6,154 nucleotides of DNA from Chitinophagaceae bacterium (lineage in GTDB: Bacteria > Bacteroidota > Bacteroidia > Chitinophagales > Chitinophagaceae): contig JADYYU010000371.1 of the NCBI GenBank assembly GCA_020853515.1, positions 1 through 6,154 on the forward strand, read 5' to 3'. The position numbers were made by a program, and so were the translations under genes. The notes under the pieces were generated by a model, which worked only from the letters and a program-made list of their open reading frames with translations, had not been told where the DNA came from and did not search any database. Position 1 is the first letter of the stretch; each line of letters begins with the position of its first letter. This document shows positions 1 to 5,959 of the stretch, piece after piece.

Positions 1-737
1 GGGGTATGTTTCAACTCAGTGTACAGAATCAGGTCAGAAGGCTGGAGTTTTTACTTAAAAAAAATCAGTTGCTGGTGAATAACAAGCTGATCACGCCTGC
101 TAAAGATTTTAAGATTCCTGAACAAAATGCGAACAGTATCCGGTCGATCTTAAATTATCTGAATAAACGCGGCGAAATCAATCAGATACATACCTGGCTC
201 GACGAAAAAGATCAGAAAATACTGTCAGCGGCCATTCGTAACAACGAGCTGAATACGGTAAATGCTATTTTTACCAATATTCATCTGGTGCAGGAGCCCG
301 TTTTTACCTATCAACGCTTTTTCCCGGATAAAAAATTCATACAGGATGTTGCTGTGGAAACCGGCGAATTTAAGCAGATTCTGTCTTTTGTAAAATACAG
401 TGATGAAAAAAGCACTTCCTTATGTATGGCCGAATGGCGGGATAGCACCTTGTATATCTTTAAAAATAATGACACCCTGGTAAAGCAGTCATTTAATGAT
501 CTGACACAAAAACTTCAAAGTTGGGGGAAAAGGCAGGACAGTCTTGAGTACGCGCGCATTCCGCTCAGTACAAGACTACAGATTTTATCGAATGAGCAGT
601 TTAAGAATTATAATATCGCCACTGACTCGCTCATCATCAGCCAGGAAAAGTATAAAATACTGTTTAATCTGATCGAATTATACAGGCAGGATACCAACGT
701 TGGCCTGAAAGACATGAATGGTTACTTGTTATATTAA
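1..737 (+). CDS. C-terminal part of a probable DUF4153-type membrane protein (5' end outside window)
   Basis: The reading frame is open to the left edge, so the ATG at position 6 is probably an internal methionine and the gene starts upstream. The visible 243 residues are soluble and have no membrane segment. They begin with a charged stretch containing NQVRRLEFLLKKNQLL, then a motif like SIRSILNYLNKRGEINQIHTWL, and end in a Tyr/Leu-rich tail. From memory, this matches the region following the transmembrane helices in Bacteroidota DUF4153 proteins, where a phrase of the type 'S..SQ..RL..LL.KN.LL..GK' precedes a 'I..IL.YL' segment. That assignment is family recollection, not a search result. 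No function is established for the family, so none is claimed. The gene ends 6 bp from the stop codon of the convergent atpG. No hairpin is visible at the junction, so the two transcripts may overlap. Confidence 0.6.
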   Translation, partial: GMFQLSVQNQVRRLEFLLKKNQLLVNNKLITPAKDFKIPEQNANSIRSILNYLNKRGEINQIHTWLDEKDQKILSAAIRNNELNTVNAIFTNIHLVQEPVFTYQRFFPDKKFIQDVAVETGEFKQILSFVKYSDEKSTSLCMAEWRDSTLYIFKNNDTLVKQSFNDLTQKLQSWGKRQDSLEYARIPLSTRLQILSNEQFKNYNIATDSLIISQEKYKILFNLIELYRQDTNVGLKDMNGYLLY

Positions 738-743
738 TCAAAC

Positions 744-1622
744 TTAACCCTGCAATGCAGCAGCTCCACTCACGATTTCGGTCAGCTCGGTGGTGATTGC
801 AGCCTGACGGGCTCGGTTGTAAGAAATACGTAATGAACGTAAGAGTTCTTCCGCGTTTTCAGTCGCTTTATCCATGGCCGTCATACGGGCACCATGCTCA
901 GATGCATGACTGTCGAGTACGCCTTTAAATAATTGTGTATTTAAAATTTTTGGCATCAGCTCACTGATCAGCACTTCTTCAGAAGGTTCAAAAATAAAAT
1001 CTTTACTGGCGGCAGAGGTCGATTTTGTTTGTGCGATCGGCAAATGCTGTTCACAGACAAATTCCTGGGTAGCTGCATTTTTAAACTTACTGTAAACCAG
1101 CTCTACACGGTCGAAGTCTTTATTAATGAAAGCTTCACGTACATATTGGGCGGCATTTTTTACTGCATCAAAACTCAGGTCGCTGAATAAATTCCAGTAA
1201 TTGCTGATCAGCGGATAACCATTTCGCTCAAAGTTTTCAAATCCTTTTTTACCCAGGGGTAAGATGGTCACATTTCCCTTAGCATGCTGAGCGCTGTATT
1301 TTTCGGCAATAATGCTTTTGGTCAGTTTGATCGAATTGGCATTAAATGCACCGCATAATCCACGGTCGCTGGTCACAACAATAAACAAAACCTTTTCAAT
1401 GGGTCGTTGCACATTGAGTCCGCCGCCGGCACTTCCTTCTACACTGCCGATGATATTACCCAGCATTTCCTGCAGTTTTTCAGCATAAGGACGCATTTGA
1501 GTAATGGCATCCTGCGCTCGCCTCAGTTTGGCCGCGCTCACCATTTTCATGGCTTTCGTTATTTGCTGCGTGGTGCCTACTGACTTGATTCTTAAACGTA
1601 CTTCCTTTAATTGACCGGACAT
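744..1622 (-). CDS. atpG: F1F0 ATP synthase subunit gamma
   Basis: This is the central rotor shaft of F1, which couples rotation of the membrane c-ring to ATP synthesis in the alpha3-beta3 head. The 292 residues are the normal length. The N-terminal coiled-coil helix (about 1-60) carries TQQITKAMKMVSAAKLRRA (18-36). The Rossmann-like middle domain has SDRGLCGAFN (85-94). The C-terminal helix (about 235-292) ends with the family signature ITTELTEIVSGAAA (276-289), which fits the pattern I-T-x-E-x2-E-x3-G-A-x-A. The start at 1622 gives the expected MSGQLKEVR N-terminus. The gene stands alone: ribBA diverges upstream, and no atpA, atpH or atpD lies beside it, whereas gamma usually follows alpha. 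A Bacteroidota -7 box at 1648-1655 gives it its own likely promoter. Nothing in the protein looks degraded, so this should be the working gamma subunit. Confidence 0.97.
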   Translation of the reverse strand: MSGQLKEVRLRIKSVGTTQQITKAMKMVSAAKLRRAQDAITQMRPYAEKLQEMLGNIIGSVEGSAGGGLNVQRPIEKVLFIVVTSDRGLCGAFNANSIKLTKSIIAEKYSAQHAKGNVTILPLGKKGFENFERNGYPLISNYWNLFSDLSFDAVKNAAQYVREAFINKDFDRVELVYSKFKNAATQEFVCEQHLPIAQTKSTSAASKDFIFEPSEEVLISELMPKILNTQLFKGVLDSHASEHGARMTAMDKATENAEELLRSLRISYNRARQAAITTELTEIVSGAAALQG

Positions 1623-1647
1623 GTGAATTGATTTTTAAAATTGGGTG

Positions 1648-1655
1648 CAAAAGTA
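1648..1655 (-). promoter_or_regulatory. Bacteroidota -7 promoter box for atpG
   Basis: Read on the minus strand, this is TACTTTTG, an exact match to the TAnnTTTG -7 consensus of the Bacteroidota primary sigma factor. It lies 25 bp before the atpG start codon. Transcription would begin about 5-8 bp downstream of the box, giving a leader of roughly 20 nt, normal for the phylum. I see no good -33 TTG at the usual 19-21 bp spacing, so the assignment rests on the -7 box and its position. Confidence 0.55.
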
Positions 1656-1815
1656 TAAAACAATTTCCATTCTTTGTTTTTACGCTTGTAAAATATATGA
1701 AAAACTGCTATTTGTTTTCCACAAATCATTCAGTTTGAATCATTACACAGGTATTTTTATCAATTTTCTGAATAATACATAGCCTTTCATAATTCTGCTT
1801 TGAAAAAAATAAGCT

Positions 1816-1823
1816 TATTTTTG
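1816..1823 (+). promoter_or_regulatory. Bacteroidota -7 promoter box abutting the ribBA start
   Basis: TATTTTTG matches TAnnTTTG exactly and ends only 4 bp before the ribBA ATG at 1828. A start site 5-8 bp beyond the box would fall on or just after that ATG, giving a leaderless mRNA. An alternative weaker promoter is TAATTCTG at 1790-1797 (one mismatch), with TCTG at 1767-1770 exactly 19 bp upstream of it. That would give a normal leader of about 25 nt. The sequence does not decide between them. Confidence 0.45.
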
Positions 1824-1827
1824 CAAC

Positions 1828-3030
1828 ATGTTAAATACCATAGAAAGCGCTATTGAAGACATCAAAGCCGGCAAAATGATCATTGTTGTAGATGATGAAG
1901 ACCGTGAAAATGAAGGCGATTTTTTGACTGCTGCACGCAATGTGACCCCGGAGATCATCACTTTTATGGGTAAAGTTGGCAGAGGCCTGATCTGCACGCC
2001 CCTGATTGAAGACCGCTGTGAAGAACTGGAGCTTAATCTGATGGTAAAAGATAATACGGAGCTTCATCAGACACCTTTTACAGTTTCGGTAGACCTGATC
2101 GGACATGGTTGTACCACCGGTATCTCTTCACACGACCGGGCTAAAACGATAAAGGCCCTTATTGATCCTAACACCAAACCTGCTGACCTGGCAAAACCGG
2201 GACATATTTTTCCCTTGAAAGCTAAACGTGAAGGCGTGTTACGCCGGGCCGGACATACAGAAGCGGCGATCGACTTTGCACGATTAGCCGGTTTTGAACC
2301 TGCAGGTGTAATCGTTGAGATTGTGGACGAAGATGGTCAAATGGCCCGTTTACCTCGTCTGATGGAACTCGCACGCGAATATAATCTGAAAATCGTTTCG
2401 ATCGAAGACCTCATCGCCTATCGTTTACGAACCGAAAATCTGGTAGAAGAACAAATCAGGGTAAATATGCCTACTTTATTTGGTGATTTTGAACTGATCA
2501 CATTTAAAAATCTGAAAACAAACGAATTACATCATGCCTTGAAAAAAGGTCAATGGGAAAACGACGAACCTGTTTTGTTGCGTGTACATAGTTCCTGCTT
2601 CACCGGCGATATTTTGCATTCACTCCGTTGCGACTGCGGTGAACAATTGAAGTATGCCATGCAAATGGTGGAAGAGGCTGGTAAAGGTGTCGTACTTTAT
2701 ATGAATCAGGAAGGCCGGGGCATTGGATTACTGAATAAACTGAAAGCTTACAAACTGCAGGAACAAGGCCGGGATACCGTAGAAGCAAATCTGGAACTTG
2801 GTTTTGAAATGGATGAACGGGATTATGGTATTGGTGCACAGATTTTGCGGCAACTGAATGTGCAAAAAATAAAATTAATTACCAATAATCCACGCAAACG
2901 TGCAGGGTTATTGGGCTACGGGCTTGAAATTGTTGAAAACATTGCGATAGAAATGTGTGCCAATCCTCATAATGAGCAATATCTGATGACAAAACGTGAC
3001 AAGCTTGGACACGAGATTATGAAAGGTTGA
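1828..3030 (+). CDS. ribBA: Bifunctional 3,4-dihydroxy-2-butanone-4-phosphate synthase / GTP cyclohydrolase II
   Basis: This cytoplasmic enzyme makes both precursors of riboflavin. The N-terminal half converts ribulose 5-phosphate to dihydroxybutanone phosphate plus formate. The C-terminal half opens GTP to diaminohydroxy-phosphoribosylamino-pyrimidinone. Residues 1 to about 200 are the RibB domain: DDEDRENEGD (22-31, with R26, E27 and D31), HGCTTGISSHDRA (93-105), H143 in GHTEAA, and E164 in VIVEI. Residues about 206-400 are the RibA domain: zinc ligands C257, C268 and C270 in HSSCFTGDILHSLRCDCG, QEGRGIGL (294-301), DERDYGIG (329-336) and ITNNPRK (351-357). All catalytic residues I know for both halves are present, and 400 aa is a full-length fusion. 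The start gives the usual MLNTIESAIEDIK beginning, so it is fixed by the family even though a promoter box almost touches it. No FMN riboswitch is visible upstream. Confidence 0.97.
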   Translation: MLNTIESAIEDIKAGKMIIVVDDEDRENEGDFLTAARNVTPEIITFMGKVGRGLICTPLIEDRCEELELNLMVKDNTELHQTPFTVSVDLIGHGCTTGISSHDRAKTIKALIDPNTKPADLAKPGHIFPLKAKREGVLRRAGHTEAAIDFARLAGFEPAGVIVEIVDEDGQMARLPRLMELAREYNLKIVSIEDLIAYRLRTENLVEEQIRVNMPTLFGDFELITFKNLKTNELHHALKKGQWENDEPVLLRVHSSCFTGDILHSLRCDCGEQLKYAMQMVEEAGKGVVLYMNQEGRGIGLLNKLKAYKLQEQGRDTVEANLELGFEMDERDYGIGAQILRQLNVQKIKLITNNPRKRAGLLGYGLEIVENIAIEMCANPHNEQYLMTKRDKLGHEIMKG

Positions 3031-3040
3031 TCATTCACTG

Positions 3041-3090
3041 GCAGCACAGATTGCAGCCTGATTCTCAGGCGCTGCTTAATTTGTTATTTT
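3041..3090 (+). terminator. Probable terminator of ribBA
   Basis: A perfect 6-bp stem, GCCTGA (3056-3061) and TCAGGC (3065-3070), closes a TTC loop. It can be extended by GCA (3053-3055) pairing with TGC (3073-3075) around a two-base bulge. Alternatively, GCAGC at 3041-3045 can pair with GCTGC at 3071-3075. A T-rich but interrupted tract follows. It sits 25 bp after the ribBA stop and upstream of the next gene's promoter. The interrupted T run lowers confidence. Confidence 0.5.
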
Positions 3091-3114
3091 ACTTTTAAAG
3101 GTCATACTCCAGAC

Positions 3115-3146
3115 TTGTTTTTTTGCACGGATTTACATTAAATTTG
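3115..3146 (+). promoter_or_regulatory. Bacteroidota promoter of the small secreted-protein gene
   Basis: TTG at 3115-3117 and TAAATTTG at 3139-3146 match the -33 (TTG) and -7 (TAnnTTTG) elements, with a 21-bp spacer within the usual range. This is the best two-part promoter in the window. Transcription should start near 3152, leaving a leader of about 20 nt that is almost all A and T before the ATG at 3172. That leader is typical of Bacteroidota genes lacking a Shine-Dalgarno site. Confidence 0.65.
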
Positions 3147-3171
3147 GTGAGTAAAAATAAAAATTTAATTT

Positions 3172-3738
3172 ATGAAACAGCACAACCTGATCATCAGATT
3201 TTTTTCAGCTACTTTGCTCCTGATGTTGACTTTCATTACAACTAGCTTTGGACAAAGTGCTGCGGATGAAAACGAAATTATTGACATTGTTAAAACGCAG
3301 GATGTACTTCCACGAAGTGTTTTTTTGGATTCTACTATGTTGCCGGGCATGAAGCTGTATGAAGGTAATACACGTCAGGGATGGGCAACTGTTGATAAAT
3401 CAGTCGGGCATATAGATCAGCTATATGACATTCGTTTAAAATTTATCGACCATCAAAGTGCTTTGGCTTTTCATCGAAAATTTCTGACAATAAATTCGGA
3501 AGGCGGTCCCGAAATAAAAGATCACCATCTGAATTATGCTGGTGCAGATGAACTGATAGTTTTCGGAACACCGGCACAGGCGGTTAAAATGCTTGAATCA
3601 GAACATCTGCGCATATTCTGCATCGTGATGGTGGTTGACAAGTACTTCGTGAAATTATTCATTAAGAGCAACGATAAATATGAGGCTGCGAAATTTCAGC
3701 CTATGGTGACCGAAATCATACGCAGAATTAAAAAGTAA
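3172..3738 (+). CDS. Small secreted protein of unknown function
   Basis: I do not recognise this 188-residue protein. It starts with a clear Sec signal peptide: a basic start (MKQHNLIIR), a hydrophobic core at about 10-23, then TTSFGQ with likely cleavage around residue 27 or 28. There is no lipobox cysteine, so the mature protein (about 160 residues) is probably released into the periplasm or beyond. The mature part is mixed alpha/beta in appearance, with a single cysteine near residue 149 and a hydrophobic strand IFCIVMVV. It ends in a lysine-rich helix. No catalytic or metal-binding motif stands out. It has its own promoter and a hairpin at its stop codon, so it is probably monocistronic and its neighbours do not inform its role. 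The signal peptide, sound promoter and sensible composition support a real gene. Confidence 0.85.
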   Translation: MKQHNLIIRFFSATLLLMLTFITTSFGQSAADENEIIDIVKTQDVLPRSVFLDSTMLPGMKLYEGNTRQGWATVDKSVGHIDQLYDIRLKFIDHQSALAFHRKFLTINSEGGPEIKDHHLNYAGADELIVFGTPAQAVKMLESEHLRIFCIVMVVDKYFVKLFIKSNDKYEAAKFQPMVTEIIRRIKK

Positions 3739-3760
3739 GCAAGCACTTCCGCTTACTTTT
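3731..3760 (+). terminator. Hairpin terminator overlapping the stop codon of the secreted-protein gene
   Basis: AAAAGTAAGC (3731-3740) and GCTTACTTTT (3751-3760) are perfect 10-bp inverted copies around a 10-nt loop. The left arm contains the TAA stop at 3736-3738. The A-tract/T-tract arms resemble an intrinsic terminator that could work in both directions. The stem has only three G-C pairs, so it may be weak. Confidence 0.6.
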
Positions 3761-4005
3761 ATATGCTGTTTTTCAAACTTATGCAATGCAGGTTTGATGC
3801 TGCAAAGTGCGCTGGATTGCAAGGCGCAAACATCATTTTTTATGACGCAAACAGGCTGTTTTTTCATGCCTATTTCGTGTTTTATTTATCAATACACTTT
3901 TTAGGTATTTTCAATAGATTGACCGTCAGGTAATCAATTTTATTTATAAACCTTTAAAATCTATTGTCTAGTCTCAATTGTTATGCACCGAGCTAAATCT
4001 GGACT
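3761..4005. other. AT-rich intergenic region without a recognisable gene
   Basis: With the serine hydrolase starting at 4093, the gene-free stretch after the secreted protein is about 350 bp. Its first part (about 3781-3853) is less AT-rich and holds several TGCAA copies and an 8-bp direct repeat, CGCAAACA, at 3825-3832 and 3846-3853, 21 bp apart. The rest is AT-rich and ends in the promoter box of the next gene. A 70-codon open frame on the minus strand (3655-3867) overlaps the secreted-protein gene and looks spurious. I see no tRNA or known RNA family. Confidence 0.5.
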
Positions 4006-4013
4006 TAAATTTG
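4006..4013 (+). promoter_or_regulatory. Bacteroidota -7 promoter box before the serine hydrolase
   Basis: TAAATTTG is an exact TAnnTTTG match, identical to the -7 box of the secreted-protein gene. It ends one base before an in-frame ATG at 4015. A transcript starting 5-8 bp after the box would begin at about 4018-4021, downstream of that ATG, so the box favours the next in-frame ATG at 4093. A TTG at 3978-3980 is 25 bp upstream, longer than usual, so the -33 element is weak. Confidence 0.5.
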
Positions 4014-4092
4014 AATGGCAAAAGTAGTTCTACAGCATAGGATCAATTTAATCGAAAGTATTTACAAAGGAATTTTTAAGAAACGTATCAGG

Positions 4093-5223
4093 ATGTCAAG
4101 CAAGTTAAAAAAGAAGCAATTGTCAAAAGAAATTTTGACCGAAGCGGGATCGCAAACCGTTAAAAAGAAGCATTTTTTGCTGTGGTCAGTACCACTTTAT
4201 ATTTTACTGTTGTTATTGGTGGTTCCCGCCTGCTCGCTGGGATATTATTTTCATGTTTGTGTTGAAAAAACACATGAAGGTAATCGTACAGAAGCCTCTG
4301 ACAATCAGGATGCCAACGTAAAATTGATGCGCGTGAACGACCAAAGTCTTGTTCATCCCTTGTTATACGTTGACATTGAAAGTGAGCAATTTTTATCCGG
4401 TGTACGAGAAAAAGTAACTCAGTATCTTGACCAGAAAAGATCCGGTAACGCATTTACTTCGGCCTCTGTATATGTCAAAGACCTGAACGACGGCATGTAT
4501 TTCAGTATCAATTCCGATTCGTTGTATGATCCGGCCAGTCTGATGAAAGTGCCACTGATGATCACTTATCTTAAGCAGGCGGAAGAAAACCCGGCCTTGT
4601 TGAAAAAGAAACATACTTTCAAAAAAAATCCGCTGTACACTACGGTCAGAACAATTAATGATATTGCGCTTACTGACGGCAAAACCTATACGGTAGAGGA
4701 ATTATTGTATTACATGATTGTATATTCTGACAATGATGCCTTTTGGCTTTTGAATGAAAACATCGATCAGAATTTATTGCTCGATCTTGACAAAAAATTG
4801 GGTATTCCTTCCAATTTTGATGTGCTGCATTATCCGGCAAGCGAAAAACATACGGTACTGACGGTTAATTCAATTGCGCATTATTTTAATGTTTTGTATA
4901 ATGCTACATATCTGAATAAAAACCTCTCTGCCTACGCCCTTGATCTGCTCACAAAAAGCACTTTTAAAGATGGTATCACCAAAGATATGGGTCCCAATCT
5001 GCTGATCGCCCATAAGTTTGGTGAGCGAACGATTTCGTATATGCGGGAAGGCAAGCTTGAAAATTTACAGTCTGAATTTCATGAGTTTGGCATCATCTAT
5101 CTGCAAAACAGACCTTACCTGCTGGGTGTGATGACCCGTGGTAATGAGTCAAAACCCTTGCAGGAAGTAGTACGGAATGTTGCAAAAATTGTCTATGACG
5201 ATTTGAAGTCAGCAGCGCAGTAG
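4093..5223 (+). CDS. Membrane-anchored serine hydrolase, class A beta-lactamase/PBP-like fold
   Basis: With the start at 4093 the protein has 376 residues. It has a lysine-rich cytoplasmic segment (1-27), one membrane helix (about 28-54), a linker, and a periplasmic hydrolase domain (about 105-372). Active-site motifs are in the right order: SLMK (S149 nucleophile, K152), SDN (212-214) and, in place of the usual KTG, KFG (308-310) inside AHKFGER. I see no ExxxN omega-loop glutamate between SDN and the later conserved helix. Class A beta-lactamases need that residue for deacylation. This points to a penicillin-binding-type peptidase or related acyl-enzyme former, rather than a true beta-lactamase; that is inference. 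An alternative start at 4015 adds 26 residues but lies against a promoter box, so it is less likely. A PAC sequence within the membrane helix is not a convincing lipobox. The gene is flanked by intergenic gaps and appears to be transcribed alone. Confidence 0.85.
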   Translation: MSSKLKKKQLSKEILTEAGSQTVKKKHFLLWSVPLYILLLLLVVPACSLGYYFHVCVEKTHEGNRTEASDNQDANVKLMRVNDQSLVHPLLYVDIESEQFLSGVREKVTQYLDQKRSGNAFTSASVYVKDLNDGMYFSINSDSLYDPASLMKVPLMITYLKQAEENPALLKKKHTFKKNPLYTTVRTINDIALTDGKTYTVEELLYYMIVYSDNDAFWLLNENIDQNLLLDLDKKLGIPSNFDVLHYPASEKHTVLTVNSIAHYFNVLYNATYLNKNLSAYALDLLTKSTFKDGITKDMGPNLLIAHKFGERTISYMREGKLENLQSEFHEFGIIYLQNRPYLLGVMTRGNESKPLQEVVRNVAKIVYDDLKSAAQ

Positions 5224-5287
5224 TAAAGAATGCGTCTGTATAACGCCATTTTAGGCATATTTTCATCCTATTCAATACTTTGCATCA

Positions 5288-5317
5288 GGCATCTGCTAAT
5301 CCTTTTAATCAGACGCC
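5288..5317. repeat. Imperfect inverted repeat after the serine hydrolase gene
   Basis: GGCATCTG (5288-5295) and CAGACGCC (5310-5317) pair over 8 positions with one mismatch around a 14-nt loop. It is followed by the palindrome TTCTTAAAGAA (5318-5328). It lies 65 bp past the stop codon and 40 bp before the next gene. It could be a weak terminator or an operator for the next gene. There is no clear T run, so I do not call it a terminator. Confidence 0.3.
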
Positions 5318-5357
5318 TTCTTAAAGAATATTTACAGATCTTTGTAAGTGCACGCTT

Positions 5358-5954
5358 ATGACTCAACTTGAAACGCATCCATGGAATTATTATGCTCCGC
5401 AAGGAAGTAAGATCTTATTTGTTGGCACCTTTCCGCCTGCCAGGCAGCGCTGGAATTATGATTTCTTTTATCCGAATAAGGCCAATTTCTTCTGGCGTAT
5501 CCTGGCGGCCATTTCGTACAAAAAGTTACAGTATGATGCAGGCCCGCTTGCTGTTGAAGAAAGAAAAGCATTGCTGCAGCAACTGCATATTGCCATAACC
5601 GATATGGGGCAACAGATCGAACGCAGCAACAACAGTTCATTAGATGAAAATATCGCTGTGACAAAATATATGGATATCCTTTGGATCCTGAAACAGCATC
5701 CCGGTATCTGTAAAATTGTTTTCACAAGCAGCAGCGGACCTGTCAGTGCCGCCAAATGGTTTATACAATACTTAAGGCAAAACGACTTGCAGCATCGCTT
5801 TCCTTCCGGCAGTAAACCCCTTCACACCGAAGTTGTACTGAATGGTAAATGCATCCGTCTGGCCATTGTATCATCACCGTCACCCCGGGCTGCCAACCGG
5901 TATCCGTTCGATAGTCTGGTAAAGATGTATGCCAGCGAAATTGAAGCTGTATAA
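5358..5954 (+). CDS. Uracil-DNA-glycosylase-superfamily protein
   Basis: This is a probable base-excision DNA repair enzyme of the uracil-DNA glycosylase fold, in the branch that includes Mug/TDG-like and hypoxanthine-DNA glycosylases. The 198 residues begin the domain with KILFVGTFPP (18-27), the usual first motif (G-T-x-P). A characteristic FFYPNKANFFWRIL block follows (36-49), resembling the 'Y...P.N.FW.IL' segment of that branch. ITDMG (80-84) comes next, and the late motif is SSPSPRAAN (172-180), at the position of the DNA-intercalating loop (LPSTSPAN-like in relatives). Whether it removes uracil, hypoxanthine or another base cannot be read from the sequence. The start at 5358 is the first ATG giving an intact domain. 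A weak -7-like box, GATCTTTG (5337-5344, one mismatch), lies 13 bp upstream. The stop lies 5 bp from the stop of the convergent mltG. Confidence 0.85.
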   Translation: MTQLETHPWNYYAPQGSKILFVGTFPPARQRWNYDFFYPNKANFFWRILAAISYKKLQYDAGPLAVEERKALLQQLHIAITDMGQQIERSNNSSLDENIAVTKYMDILWILKQHPGICKIVFTSSSGPVSAAKWFIQYLRQNDLQHRFPSGSKPLHTEVVLNGKCIRLAIVSSPSPRAANRYPFDSLVKMYASEIEAV

Positions 5955-5959
5955 GCTGT

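Noticed and set aside
1623..1827. Possible FMN riboswitch upstream of ribBA
   Set aside because: The region is AT-rich and lacks the conserved G-rich blocks of the FMN element. The promoter boxes lie too close to the start for an aptamer to fit in the transcript.
2600..2839. 79-codon open frame on the minus strand inside ribBA
   Set aside because: It lies wholly within a highly conserved coding region and its product has no coherent composition. It is a shadow of ribBA.
3849..3864. Second terminator: AAACA / TGTTT stem followed by T residues
   Set aside because: The stem is only 5 bp, mostly A-T pairs, around a 3-nt loop. It is too weak to call.
3655..3867. 70-codon open frame on the minus strand
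   Set aside because: It overlaps the secreted-protein gene, has no promoter box or family-like sequence, and reads through the hairpin. It is most likely a chance frame.
4294..4311. Lipoprotein lipobox around the VPAC sequence in the serine hydrolase
   Set aside because: Proline at -2 does not fit the lipobox, and the hydrophobic segment comes after a long charged N-terminus. A plain membrane anchor fits better.
5356..5755. Overlapping open frames opposite and in another frame of the UDG-like gene
   Set aside because: The + frame at 5358 encodes a recognisable domain. The others are shadows with low-complexity Cys/Gln/Ser-rich products.
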